A stretch of 64,000 nt of DNA, taken from an uncultured Pelagibacteraceae bacterium. GTDB taxonomy: Bacteria > Pseudomonadota > Alphaproteobacteria > Pelagibacterales > Pelagibacteraceae. Positions 29,944 through 39,924 of the stretch are shown in pieces. Position 1 is the stretch's first letter, and the number at the start of each line of letters is the position of its first letter. Below the pieces are notes generated by a model. The model made no database searches, was not told the DNA's origin, and worked only from the letters and a program-made list of their open reading frames with translations. Both the position numbers and the translations under genes were made by a program. The stretch spans positions 59,834-123,833 of the forward strand of contig CACDUS010000003.1 in assembly GCA_902555945.1 (NCBI GenBank). Direction: 5' to 3'.

Positions 29944-31860
29944 TTAATTTGAGGATGCTTTGTTTAAAGCAGAGAATGTTTTTAAAAATTTTTTTAATTC
30001 CATATTTTCTTGTTTACTTGAGTCCAATCTTCTAATGGTTACAGAGTTAGTGTCAACTTCTTTTTTACCACAAATTAACAAAAGGGGTATTTTTGCTAAG
30101 GAATGATCTCTTATTTTATAATTTAAATTATGATTTTTTAGATCAACAATTGAACTTATGCCTGTTTGCTTAAGTTGATTAGACACTCTTATTGCATATT
30201 CATTAAAATCTTCAGAAATTGGAATTACGACTGTTTGAAGTGGAGAAATCCAAAATGGAAATTTTCCTGCATAATGTTCAATTAAAATTCCTATAAATCT
30301 TTCTAATGATCCAAATAACGCCCTATGCAACATTACTGGAACTTTTTTAGTTCCATCTTTATCAACATAAGATGCCTCTAATCTTCCTGGTAGATTTAAA
30401 TCAACTTGCAATGTTCCACACTGCCAATCTCTACCTATTGCATCTCTTAAAACAAATTCAATTTTAGGTCCATAAAATGCTCCTTCGCCTTTATTTATAC
30501 TATACTCAAGTTTTGTAGCTTTAACTGCTTCTAACAAAGATGCTTCAGCCTTATCCCAAACTTTATCATCTCCAACTCTGACTTCTGGTCTATCTGCATA
30601 TTTTAATATTACATTTTCAAAACCTAAATCTTTATAAATATCCAAAATTAAATTTGTTACATTAAGACATTCACTAGTAATTTGTTCCTCAGAACAAAAA
30701 ATGTGTGCATCATCTTGAGTAAAGGCTCTTACTCTCAAAAGCCCGTGTAGAGCTCCAGAGGGTTCATACCGATGGACTTTCCCAAATTCAGTTATTCTTA
30801 ATGGTAAATCTCGATAGCTTTTTAATCCTTGATTAAAAACTTGAATATGTCCTGGACAATTCATGGGCTTTATAGCAAAAACTTTTTCATCTGGTGTTTG
30901 AGACGTATACATGTTTTCTCCGTATTTTTCCCAATGCCCAGATTTTTCCCATAATAATCTATCTAAAACTTCTGGAGTATTTACCTCTTTATAACCAGCC
31001 TCATTCTGTCTTGCTCGCATATAATTGATTAATTTTTGAAACAACGCCCATCCTTTTTCATGCCAAAAAACTGATCCTGGACTTTCTTCTCTAAAATGAA
31101 ACAAATCCATTTCCCTGCCTAATTTTCTATGATCTCTTTTTTCTGCTTCTTCAATCCTTTTAAGATAAGAGTCTAAATCTTTCTGACTTGCCCAGCTTGT
31201 TCCATATATTCTTTGAAGCATTTCATTATTTGAATCTCCTCTCCAATAAGCTCCTGAAACTTTTGTTAATTTAAAATATTTGCCAATTTTACCTGTTGAA
31301 GATAAGTGTGGCCCTCTACATAAATCATGCCACTCTCCATGAAAATAGATAGAAACTTCTTCGTTACTGGGTATGCTTTCAATTAATTCAGCTTTATAAA
31401 TTTCTCCTTTTTTTTTGAAATGTTTTATAGCTTCATCTCTACTCCAAACTTCTCTTTTTGTTTTTTCATCTCTATCCACAATTTCTTTCATCTTTTCTTC
31501 AATCTTTTTTAGATTATCTTCGGTAAAAGGCTCTTTTCTTGAAAAATCATAATAAAAACCATTTTCAATTACAGGACCAATTGTAACTTGAGTTCCAGGA
31601 AACAATTCCTGAACTGCCATTGCTAAAATATGAGCTGTATCATGTCTTATTGTTTCAAGACCCTCTTTATTTTTTGAGGTAAATATTTTTATTGAGCAAT
31701 CTTTATCTATAACAGTATCTAAATCTTTCAATTCATTATCAATACTAATAACCATTGCTTCCTTAGCAAGCGATTTGCTAATTTTTTCAGCTACTTCTAG
31801 TCCTGTAACTTTTTTTGGGAAATTTAAATTATTTCCATCTGGTAAAGTAATTATAGGCAT
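29944..31860 (-). CDS. thrS: Threonine-tRNA ligase
   Basis: ThrRS charges tRNA-Thr and edits serine. The 638-aa protein has an N-terminal TGS domain (residues 1-60), the editing domain with RHDTAHILAMAVQELFPGT, the class II catalytic domain (VFAIKPMNCPGHIQVFN, LLRVRAFTQDDAHIF, MLHRALFGSLERFIGILIEHYAG), and the anticodon-binding domain. Length is normal. infC follows without a gap. The start is adjacent to the stop of an upstream glycosyltransferase gene. Confidence 0.98.
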   Translation of the reverse strand: MPIITLPDGNNLNFPKKVTGLEVAEKISKSLAKEAMVISIDNELKDLDTVIDKDCSIKIFTSKNKEGLETIRHDTAHILAMAVQELFPGTQVTIGPVIENGFYYDFSRKEPFTEDNLKKIEEKMKEIVDRDEKTKREVWSRDEAIKHFKKKGEIYKAELIESIPSNEEVSIYFHGEWHDLCRGPHLSSTGKIGKYFKLTKVSGAYWRGDSNNEMLQRIYGTSWASQKDLDSYLKRIEEAEKRDHRKLGREMDLFHFREESPGSVFWHEKGWALFQKLINYMRARQNEAGYKEVNTPEVLDRLLWEKSGHWEKYGENMYTSQTPDEKVFAIKPMNCPGHIQVFNQGLKSYRDLPLRITEFGKVHRYEPSGALHGLLRVRAFTQDDAHIFCSEEQITSECLNVTNLILDIYKDLGFENVILKYADRPEVRVGDDKVWDKAEASLLEAVKATKLEYSINKGEGAFYGPKIEFVLRDAIGRDWQCGTLQVDLNLPGRLEASYVDKDGTKKVPVMLHRALFGSLERFIGILIEHYAGKFPFWISPLQTVVIPISEDFNEYAIRVSNQLKQTGISSIVDLKNHNLNYKIRDHSLAKIPLLLICGKKEVDTNSVTIRRLDSSKQENMELKKFLKTFSALNKASSN

Positions 31861-33015
31861 TTAATTTAGTAATCTTTTATACTCTGAATATGTAGAAAAA
31901 CACATTTTTTCAACATTAAATTTTTTAATAATATTTTTTCTACCTTCTTCACCTATTAATTTAATTGATATTTCATCCATAGTCACTGCACGTATAATTT
32001 TTTTACTCAAAGATACTGCATCTCCTGACTCAAATAAAAAGCCAGTCTTTTCATCTTCTATTGTTTCATTCGAACCACCAATATTGCTAGCGATTACCAA
32101 TCTTTTCATGGATTGAGCTTCAACTGCAACTCTTCCAAAAGCCTCTGGTTCAATAGAAGCTGAAACGACAATATCAGAAACTTTATAAGCAAGAGCCATA
32201 TCATTGCAACTATCAATGAATTTAATTTGATTAGTTAGGCGATACTGTTCAGTCAAACGAATTAATTTCTTTTTATACAAATCTCTACCTTGATCACTGC
32301 CTAAAATTACAACATGAAATGCCTCATAACCTAATTCAATTTTGACTAAATTTATTGCCTCTATGAATAATTCCTGACCTTTCCATGATGTCAATCTACC
32401 AGGCATCAAAATAATTTTTTTTTCTTTATCAATCGCCCATTTTTCCAGAAGTTTTTTTTCTTCACTCTCTAGTTTTGTTGTGGGGTCGAAATAATCTACA
32501 TTTATTCCTCTAAAAATGACTAAAAATTTTTTTTTAAATTTTAAAAATTCAGAATAGTTATCTTTAATATGAGAAAAAATAAAATTAGATCCCGCTATAA
32601 TTAAATCAGATCTAACCATGACAGAATTATAAATTTTTTTTAATTTGCCGCTAAAATTATATGTGCCATGAAATGTAGTTACAAATTTTCTTCCAGTTAA
32701 TTTTGTTGCTAAAAAACATGACCAAGCAGGCGCACGACTTCTGGCATGTACTATCGAAATATTAAAAAATAAAATTATACCTACCAAAATTATTGAATTG
32801 ATTAAAATTAACAAGGGATTTTTACTATGAACTGGTAATCTAATTAATTTTACCTTTTTTTTATCAATAAATTTTAATAATTCTCCCCCACTGGTAACAA
32901 TAAAAGATTTACAATTATTTTCTGGTAAATAATGAGCAATATCATAGCAACCAGTTTCGGCACCTCCAATACCCAATCTTGGAATAACTTGCAAAACTTT
33001 TATATTAGAAGACAT
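31861..33015 (-). CDS. Family 4 glycosyltransferase
   Basis: A 384-aa GT-B retaining glycosyltransferase. The N-terminal VLQVIPRLGIGGAETG motif, the central IILMPGRLTSWKGQELFIEA donor-site strand, and the C-terminal EPEAFGRVAVEAQSM (Glu-x7-Glu signature) with NIGGSNETIEDEKTGFLFESGD identify GT4. Such enzymes build LPS or capsule chains, working at the inner membrane; the sugar is unknown. It ends exactly where thrS begins, so a glycan gene heads the thrS-infC-rpmI-rplT-pheST run, an unusual promoter-proximal companion. Confidence 0.88.
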   Translation of the reverse strand: MSSNIKVLQVIPRLGIGGAETGCYDIAHYLPENNCKSFIVTSGGELLKFIDKKKVKLIRLPVHSKNPLLILINSIILVGIILFFNISIVHARSRAPAWSCFLATKLTGRKFVTTFHGTYNFSGKLKKIYNSVMVRSDLIIAGSNFIFSHIKDNYSEFLKFKKKFLVIFRGINVDYFDPTTKLESEEKKLLEKWAIDKEKKIILMPGRLTSWKGQELFIEAINLVKIELGYEAFHVVILGSDQGRDLYKKKLIRLTEQYRLTNQIKFIDSCNDMALAYKVSDIVVSASIEPEAFGRVAVEAQSMKRLVIASNIGGSNETIEDEKTGFLFESGDAVSLSKKIIRAVTMDEISIKLIGEEGRKNIIKKFNVEKMCFSTYSEYKRLLN

Positions 33016-33057
33016 TGTTAATAATTATATAATAATCGATTAAACTTATAAACTTTT

Positions 33058-33804
33058 ATGACGAATTTTAATTATTTCAAGATTTCAAAAACAAGAAAAA
33101 TTAGATATTTAAAACATCATCAAAAAAATACAACCTATGTTGTTTTTTTACATGGTTTTATGTCAGATTTGGAGGGCAAAAAACCTAAAGCATTTTTAAA
33201 ACTTGCTAAAAAAAATAAAATTGGCTTTCTTGCTCTTGAATATTCTGGCCACGGAAAATCTTCTGGAAAATTCATAGATGGAAATATTTCTAAATGGTCA
33301 AAGGAAACCTCAATTTTAATTAGAAAAATTGTCAAAAAAAATAAAATTATCCTTGTAGGTTCTAGTATGGGCGCATGGATTTCTTTGATTCAATTTCAAT
33401 ATTTTAAAACACAAATTAAAGGTTTTTTAGGGATAGGATCTGCACCTGAGTTTTTGGAAAAACTTATGTGGAATAAATTTTCACAAAGTAAAAAAAAAGA
33501 AATAAAAAAAAATGGGATAATTCACTTAAAACACGGGGATTATGAATATCCCATTACTTATCAGTTGATCAAAGATGGAAGAAAAAATAAAGTGTTACAC
33601 AAAAAAATTTTTCAAAATATCAATGTTACTATGGTTCATGGCAATAAAGATAAATCTGTGCCAGTCAGTTATTCCAAAAAAGTTTTAAAAATATTTAAAA
33701 ATTCAAAAAAAAGATTAGTAATTGTTAAAAATGGTGATCATAGTTTATCTACACCTAAATGGCTAAAAATTTTAAAGAGAGAATTGAAATTAATTGCTAA
33801 CTAA
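33058..33804 (+). CDS. Alpha/beta-fold hydrolase
   Basis: A 248-aa serine hydrolase of the alpha/beta fold. The oxyanion region is VVFLHGFMSD, the nucleophile Ser103 lies in GSSMGAW, and Asp198 (GNKDKSVPV) and His228 (GDHSLS) complete the triad. No signal peptide is seen, so it is cytoplasmic. The LEYSGHGKSSG loop resembles lysophospholipase/peptidase-like bacterial esterases. The substrate is not identifiable. It diverges from the GT4 gene and overlaps the 3' end of gltB by 8 bases. Confidence 0.85.
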   Translation: MTNFNYFKISKTRKIRYLKHHQKNTTYVVFLHGFMSDLEGKKPKAFLKLAKKNKIGFLALEYSGHGKSSGKFIDGNISKWSKETSILIRKIVKKNKIILVGSSMGAWISLIQFQYFKTQIKGFLGIGSAPEFLEKLMWNKFSQSKKKEIKKNGIIHLKHGDYEYPITYQLIKDGRKNKVLHKKIFQNINVTMVHGNKDKSVPVSYSKKVLKIFKNSKKRLVIVKNGDHSLSTPKWLKILKRELKLIAN

Positions 33805-36800
33805 CTTGTTTTATTTTTGACTTAAGACTGATGGGATTTTCAATTTTGTCTAACATCTCCTTTGGACAAACTTGTACAAAATTTTTTACTTCCTCAGTAA
33901 AGTTGTTAACTATTTTTTTTGATATTTCAGATCCGGTTTCTTCTGAATGTTCTTTTACTAATTTCATTAAAAAGTTTATCCAATAGTCTGTTTCAACACT
34001 TTGCCAAACAACAGAATCTGGATTTATTTTTTTTTCAAGCTCTTTAGATTTGTCATAAATAAAAGCCATTCCACCTGTCATACCAGCAGCAAAATTATCT
34101 CCAACATCTCCAAGAATAACAACCGTCCCTCCAGTCATATATTCACATCCATTCGAGTCACATCCTTCTACAACTGTTGTAGCACCTGAGTTTCTGACCG
34201 CAAATCTATCTCCAGCTTGACCTGCAGCAAATAATTTACCTGATGTGGCTCCATATAAAACTGTATTTCCAATAATTGTATTTTCATTTGAGGTCAAATT
34301 ACTTTCATCTGAAAGTTTTATTGATATTATAGCGCCTGATAATCCCTTTCCGACATAATCATTTGCATCTCCTTTAAGATTTAATTTTAAACCTTTTGTT
34401 GCAAAGGCTCCAAAAGATTGACCCGCTGAACCTTTAAAGTTTAAAGTTAGAAATTTTTCCTCTAATTTTTCATAACCATATTTTTCATAAAGATAATGTG
34501 AAATTCTTGTGCCAACTGCTCTATTTGTATTTTTAATAATAAATTCTTTATTAATCTTTTCAGAATTATTTAAATATTTTTCAATATCAGGCCAAATTTC
34601 TTGATCTAATGTTTCAGGAACCATGTTTATTTCTTGAGTCTCACAATATCTTTTGTTATTTCCTGGGTCTGCCTGAACAAACAATGGATTTAAATCTAAG
34701 TCATCTAAGTTGGGTGAAGCTTTATTTACTTGCATCAATAGATCTGTTCTACCAATAATATCATTTAAAGATTTAAATCCAAGTTCTGCTAAAATTTCTC
34801 TTACTTCTGATGCAATGAAGGTAAATAAATTCACTACTTTATCTGGGGTACCAGTAAATTTTTCTCTCAATTTTTGATCTTGGGTACATACACCTACTGG
34901 ACATGTGTTTGAATGACACTGCCTTACCATTATGCAGCCCATTGCAACAAGAGCAGTTGTTGCAACCCCGTATTCCTCAGCTCCCATCATTGCAGCAATA
35001 ACTACATCTCTACCAGTTTTAATACCTCCATCAGTTCTTAAAGTAACTTTATGTCTCAAGTTATTTAGAGTAAGAACTTGATTAGCCTCTGTTAGTCCCA
35101 TTTCCCATGGTATACCCACATATTTAACGCTAGTTTGTGGAGTTGCTCCAGTTCCACCGTTATGACCTGAAATTAAAATAATATCTGCTTTTGCCTTTGC
35201 TACTCCAGCAGCAATTGTTCCAACACCCGATGAAGCAACTAGTTTTACACCGATTCTAGCTTTTGGATTTATTTGTTTTAAGTCGTAAATCAATTGAGCC
35301 AAATCTTCGATTGAATAAATATCATGATGTGGTGGAGGAGAAATTAATGTTACTCCTGGTGTTGAATGTCTTAATCTAGCTATTTCATCTGTGACCTTAA
35401 AACCAGGTAACTGTCCACCCTCACCAGGTTTTGCGCCCTGGGCAATCTTTATTTCAATTTCATTACAATTATTTAAATAATTAATTGTCACTCCAAACCT
35501 TGCTGAGGCAATCTGCTTAACCCTTGAGTTCGCACTATCTCCGCTCTCCATAACTCTAAATCTTTTTTCATCTTCTCCACCTTCACCGCTACAAGATGCT
35601 CCTTTAATCCTATTCATACCAATAGCTAAGGTTTCATGTGCTTCCTTAGATAATGCTCCATGAGACATACTTCCGCTACCAAATCTTTTCAAAATTTTTT
35701 TTACTGGTTCAACATCCGACAACTCTATTGATGGACCAAGTTTTTTTTTCCTGAAATTTACCAAATCTCTTAAATTTATCGGTGGTAAATTATAAATTCC
35801 CTCTGCATATTTTTTATATAACTCATAAGAATTTGAGCTTACTGCACTTTGCAAAAGATGTATTAACCTTCCTTGGTATTGATGGGTTTCACCATTTTTT
35901 CTATATCTGTAAATACCACCTATTGGCAATACAGTCTCGGTACTTTCAAATGCTTCTTTGTGAATCTCTCTTATTTTTTTTTCAATACCAGTTAAACCAA
36001 TCCCTGATATTTTTGAGGTTACTCCAGGGAAATAATCGTCAACTACAGTTCTACTAAGTCCGACTGTTTCAAAATTACATCCACCTCTGTAAGAGCTTAA
36101 AACTGAAATTCCCATCTTGGACATTATTTTTAGAAGGCCTGCATTAACTGATTTAATGTATCTTTGAACACATTCATCAAAGCTAAATTGACCAAAAAGT
36201 TTTTTTGAATGTCTATTATACAAACTATCAAAAGCTAAATATGGATTAACTGTAGTAGCACCAACTCCTATTAGTGTTGCAAATGAATGAGTATCCAAAG
36301 CCTCTCCAGACTGAACATTAATAGAAACATATCCTCTTAATTTTTTTTTAATTAAAAAAGTATTTATAGCTCCAACACATAATAGCATTGGCATTGGTAA
36401 CTTTTGTGTGGAAAGATCTTTATCACTTAAAATTAACTGTGTAACACCTTGTCGTACAGCAATTTCTGATTCTTTTTGAATTCTTTTAATAGCATCAGCT
36501 AAGTTTTCATCTTGAGCAAATGTGCAGTCTATATTTATTGAATTTTTACCAAAAAAATTAATGAACTTATTAAATTGTGAGTTAGATAAAATTGGACTAT
36601 TTAGAACATAAATATTTTCTTTAGTTAAGGTGTCAAAATCTAGAATATTTCCTAAATTTCCAAATCTAGTCTTTAAACTCATTACTTTGTTTTCTCTTAA
36701 AGAGTCTATTGGAGGATTTGTTACTTGACTAAAATTTTGTCTAAAAAAATGATAAAGAGGTCTATATCTATCAGATAAAACTGCTAAAGGCGTATCGTCT

Positions 36801-38302
36801 CCCATGGAACCAGTAGCCTCTTTTGCATCTTCAGCCATGGGATGTAAAATAAGTTCTAAATCTTCTAAACTTATTCCAAAAGTATATTGTCTTCTTCTTA
36901 AATTTTCTCCTTCAAAATCATTTTTTTCATTTTGAATTATTAATTTTTCATCTAAATCAATAATTTGTGAATTAAAATGTTTAAACTCTTTTGCAAGATA
37001 ATCTTTTATTTGATCATTTGAAAAAATTTTTCCTTTTTCAATTCTTACTCCAATTATTTCTCCTGGACCCAACCTGCCTTTAGATAAGATTTTTTTTTCA
37101 TTTAATTCTATCATGCCAGTTTCGGAGCCTGCAAAGAGCATTTTATCTTTTGTAATTGCATATCTAAGAGGTCTAAGTCCATTTCTGTCATTAGCTGCGA
37201 TAACCCACTCATTATCTGTAGCTGCTATCGCTGCAGGTCCATCCCATGGTTCCATCGTACTATTTAAAAAATTAAATAACTGTTGGTGATTTTTGGGAAG
37301 TGTTTTATTTTTTTTTGACCAAGCATCTGGCACTAACATTAATTTTGCTAGGGGTGCAGGTTGGCCTGATTTATTTAATAATTCAAAAACATTATCCAAC
37401 GCAGCTGAGTCTGAAACTCCTTTCTGAATGACTGGTTTCAGATTTTCTATATCATCAAAAAGTGGACTGCTCATTTCTTGTTCATGAACTTTCATCCAGT
37501 TTTTATTTCCCTTATAAGTATTAATTTCTCCATTATGAGCAATAGCTCTAAAAGGTTGAGCTAAACTCCAACTTGGAGCAGTATTTGTTGAAAATCTCTG
37601 ATGAAATATTGCATATCTTGAAATGAATCTTTTATCTTTTAGATCCAAATAAAAGTCAGATATTGCTTCAGCTAAATATAACCCTTTGTAAATGATTGAT
37701 TTTGAACTAATGGAGCAAATATAAAAGTTATTTAATGACATCTCAAAAGCTTTGTTCTCTATTTTTTTTCTAGTTTCATAAATTTTTCTCTCTAAGTTTT
37801 TATCTATTAAATTTGAATCATTCGGTTTAAATAACACTTGAATTATTTCTGGCATAGTTTGAAAAGCTTTTTCACCAAGAATTTTAGGATTTACTGGAAC
37901 CTGTCTCCATCCATAAATACTAAAATTATTTTTTGTTAATTCACTTTCTACAATAGTTTTGCAACTCTCCTGTGAAGAGTAGTCATTTCTAGGAAGAAAA
38001 ATCATACCTACACAAATTTCTGAGTTGTCATAGTCATGTCCTGTTACTTCGATTTTTTCTATAAAAAAATCTTTGGGAATTTCGACATGTATTCCAGCAC
38101 CATCACCTGTTTTTCCGTCAGCATCAACTGCCCCTCTATGCCATACAGCTTTTAGAGCCTCGATACCATATTCAACAATTTCTCTAGATTTTTTTCCTTC
38201 CGTTGAAGCTATAACACCAACTCCACAAGCATCATGCTCCATCTCTTTTGAATAAACATGATTTTCAGTTAAAAGTTTTAAATTTTTTTTATAATTATTC
38301 AT
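33797..38302 (-). CDS. gltB: Glutamate synthase (NADPH) large subunit
   Basis: GltB makes two glutamates from glutamine and 2-oxoglutarate. The 1501-aa chain has the class II glutamine amidotransferase domain with nucleophile Cys26 in EHDACGVGVIAS (after a short propeptide), the central domain, the FMN/2-oxoglutarate domain (ISPPPHHDIYSIEDLAQLIYDL, RTDGGIKTGRDVVIAAMMGA), the 3Fe-4S cysteine cluster in CIMVRQCHSNTCPVGVC, and the C-terminal right-handed beta-helix with many Gly repeats. Its ATG overlaps the gltD stop by one base, so the two subunits are coupled. Confidence 0.97.
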   Translation of the reverse strand: MNNYKKNLKLLTENHVYSKEMEHDACGVGVIASTEGKKSREIVEYGIEALKAVWHRGAVDADGKTGDGAGIHVEIPKDFFIEKIEVTGHDYDNSEICVGMIFLPRNDYSSQESCKTIVESELTKNNFSIYGWRQVPVNPKILGEKAFQTMPEIIQVLFKPNDSNLIDKNLERKIYETRKKIENKAFEMSLNNFYICSISSKSIIYKGLYLAEAISDFYLDLKDKRFISRYAIFHQRFSTNTAPSWSLAQPFRAIAHNGEINTYKGNKNWMKVHEQEMSSPLFDDIENLKPVIQKGVSDSAALDNVFELLNKSGQPAPLAKLMLVPDAWSKKNKTLPKNHQQLFNFLNSTMEPWDGPAAIAATDNEWVIAANDRNGLRPLRYAITKDKMLFAGSETGMIELNEKKILSKGRLGPGEIIGVRIEKGKIFSNDQIKDYLAKEFKHFNSQIIDLDEKLIIQNEKNDFEGENLRRRQYTFGISLEDLELILHPMAEDAKEATGSMGDDTPLAVLSDRYRPLYHFFRQNFSQVTNPPIDSLRENKVMSLKTRFGNLGNILDFDTLTKENIYVLNSPILSNSQFNKFINFFGKNSINIDCTFAQDENLADAIKRIQKESEIAVRQGVTQLILSDKDLSTQKLPMPMLLCVGAINTFLIKKKLRGYVSINVQSGEALDTHSFATLIGVGATTVNPYLAFDSLYNRHSKKLFGQFSFDECVQRYIKSVNAGLLKIMSKMGISVLSSYRGGCNFETVGLSRTVVDDYFPGVTSKISGIGLTGIEKKIREIHKEAFESTETVLPIGGIYRYRKNGETHQYQGRLIHLLQSAVSSNSYELYKKYAEGIYNLPPINLRDLVNFRKKKLGPSIELSDVEPVKKILKRFGSGSMSHGALSKEAHETLAIGMNRIKGASCSGEGGEDEKRFRVMESGDSANSRVKQIASARFGVTINYLNNCNEIEIKIAQGAKPGEGGQLPGFKVTDEIARLRHSTPGVTLISPPPHHDIYSIEDLAQLIYDLKQINPKARIGVKLVASSGVGTIAAGVAKAKADIILISGHNGGTGATPQTSVKYVGIPWEMGLTEANQVLTLNNLRHKVTLRTDGGIKTGRDVVIAAMMGAEEYGVATTALVAMGCIMVRQCHSNTCPVGVCTQDQKLREKFTGTPDKVVNLFTFIASEVREILAELGFKSLNDIIGRTDLLMQVNKASPNLDDLDLNPLFVQADPGNNKRYCETQEINMVPETLDQEIWPDIEKYLNNSEKINKEFIIKNTNRAVGTRISHYLYEKYGYEKLEEKFLTLNFKGSAGQSFGAFATKGLKLNLKGDANDYVGKGLSGAIISIKLSDESNLTSNENTIIGNTVLYGATSGKLFAAGQAGDRFAVRNSGATTVVEGCDSNGCEYMTGGTVVILGDVGDNFAAGMTGGMAFIYDKSKELEKKINPDSVVWQSVETDYWINFLMKLVKEHSEETGSEISKKIVNNFTEEVKNFVQVCPKEMLDKIENPISLKSKIKQVS

Positions 38303-39741
38303 TATGCTACTTTTATCTTTTTTAATTCTTTATTTTCTAAATAGTTTTTCATTGCAGTAGCTGCATCTCTTCCATCTTTAATAGCCCATACAACAAGTGA
38401 TGCACCTCTAACTATATCTCCCGCTGCAAATACTCCCTCTAAATTTGTTTCCATAGTTTCAAAATTTGTTTTTAAAGTTCCCCATTTTGTTACTTGTAAT
38501 TCTTTAGAGTCAAATAAATAAGGTAAATCTTCTGGATCAAATCCAAGAGCTTTAATAACCATATCAGCTTTAATTTCAAATTCTGAACCTTTTTTGATTT
38601 CTGGTTTTCTTCTACCTGAGTCATCGGGTTCACCTAATTGAATTTGATCAATAATTAGTTTTTCTATCTTATTTGTACCTTTAAATTCTTTAGGACTTGA
38701 TAACCAAACAAATTCAACTCCTTCTTCTTCAGCATTTGCAACTTCTCTAGCTGACCCTGGCATATTTTCTTTGTCTCTCCTATAAAGACACTTAACTGAC
38801 TTTGCTTTCTGTCTTACTGAGGTTCTTACACAATCCATGGCAGTGTCACCTCCACCGATTACAACAATATCTTTTCCTTCTGCATTTAAAATTCCTTTAT
38901 CAAATAATTCAACTTTGTCACCTAAACCTTTTCTATTAGAAGCTGTAAGAAATTCCATGGCTGGAAAAATATTTTCTAAGTCATTCCCAGGTAAGTTTAT
39001 TTCTCTTGGCTTATATACCCCTGTTGCAATTAAAATTGCATCATGCTTTTTTCTTAAATTTTCTAAAGTAGCATCTTTACCAACCTCAAAATTATGCTCA
39101 AATTCTATACCACCATCTTTAAGAAGCTTAGTTCGTCTTTCGACAACATGTTTCTCTAATTTAAAATTTGGAATACCGTAGATTAATAAACCTCCTGCAC
39201 GATCATAACGATCATACACAGTAATTCTATATCCATTCTTTCTTAACTGTTCAGCTGCTGCTAAACCAGCTGGTCCTGCACCAATTATACCAACACTCTG
39301 ATTTTTTTCATATTTTACTTCAATTGGTTTTACCCAGCCTTGTTCCCAAGCATTATCCGTTATATATTTTTCTACTGATCCTATTGTTACTGTTCCATGC
39401 CCTGACTGCTCAATAACACAATTGCCCTCACAAAGACGGTCCTGTGGACATATTCTTCCACAAACTTCAGGCATATTGTTTGTGCTTTGAGATAATTCGT
39501 AAGCCTCTTTTAGTCTTCCCTCTGCTGTTAATTTCAACCAGTCTGGAATATTGTTGCTAAGTGGACAATGTACCTGACAAAAAGGAACTCCGCATTGAGA
39601 ACATCTGCTTGATTGCTCTTGAGCTTTTTGTTTTATGAAATCGTCATAAATTTCATTAAAATCTTCCTTTCTATTTACAACCTCTCTTTTAGGTGGAGTC
39701 TGTTGACCTATTTTTACAAATTTAAGCATTTTATCAGTCAT
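38302..39741 (-). CDS. gltD: Glutamate synthase (NADPH) small subunit
   Basis: GltD passes electrons from NADPH through FAD and 4Fe-4S clusters to GltB. The 479-aa protein shows the N-terminal cysteine clusters CSQCGVPFCQVHCPL and CGRICPQDRLCEGNC, the FAD site VGIIGAGPAGLAAAEQLRKNG, the NADPH site IVVIGGGDTAMDCVRTS, and a C-terminal VFAAGDIVRGASLVVWAI. It is the first gene of gltD-gltB. An inverted repeat lies in the 183-base spacer upstream. Confidence 0.97.
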   Translation of the reverse strand: MTDKMLKFVKIGQQTPPKREVVNRKEDFNEIYDDFIKQKAQEQSSRCSQCGVPFCQVHCPLSNNIPDWLKLTAEGRLKEAYELSQSTNNMPEVCGRICPQDRLCEGNCVIEQSGHGTVTIGSVEKYITDNAWEQGWVKPIEVKYEKNQSVGIIGAGPAGLAAAEQLRKNGYRITVYDRYDRAGGLLIYGIPNFKLEKHVVERRTKLLKDGGIEFEHNFEVGKDATLENLRKKHDAILIATGVYKPREINLPGNDLENIFPAMEFLTASNRKGLGDKVELFDKGILNAEGKDIVVIGGGDTAMDCVRTSVRQKAKSVKCLYRRDKENMPGSAREVANAEEEGVEFVWLSSPKEFKGTNKIEKLIIDQIQLGEPDDSGRRKPEIKKGSEFEIKADMVIKALGFDPEDLPYLFDSKELQVTKWGTLKTNFETMETNLEGVFAAGDIVRGASLVVWAIKDGRDAATAMKNYLENKELKKIKVA

Positions 39742-39798
39742 AATTTTTTTAGAATCATGGCAAAATATACATTGTTTTTTTTAGTAAAAGAATTATTT

Positions 39799-39817
39799 AG
39801 GTCAATAGATATGACCT
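39799..39817. promoter_or_regulatory. Inverted repeat in the gltD/uppP spacer (possible operator)
   Basis: AGGTCA and TGACCT form perfect 6-base arms separated by 7 bases (ATAGATA), within the 183-base divergent spacer between gltD (-) and uppP (+), about 60 bases before the gltD start. The spacing of about 13 bases centre to centre suits a dimeric DNA-binding protein. No protein can be assigned, and by-eye detection in AT-rich DNA carries a chance risk. Confidence 0.3.
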
Positions 39818-39924
39818 ATATTTTGTTAAAATAGGTAAAAAATAATGAAATTTTAATTTTTGCATACCTAATATGATTAAATCGAATTGTTTTAAAAGGA
39901 TATTTTTTAAGTTACGACAACTAT

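Noticed and set aside
39613..39834. Plus-strand frame across the start of gltD
   Set aside because: Mostly antisense to gltD's conserved cysteine region; its last 25 codons in the spacer have no start signal of note.
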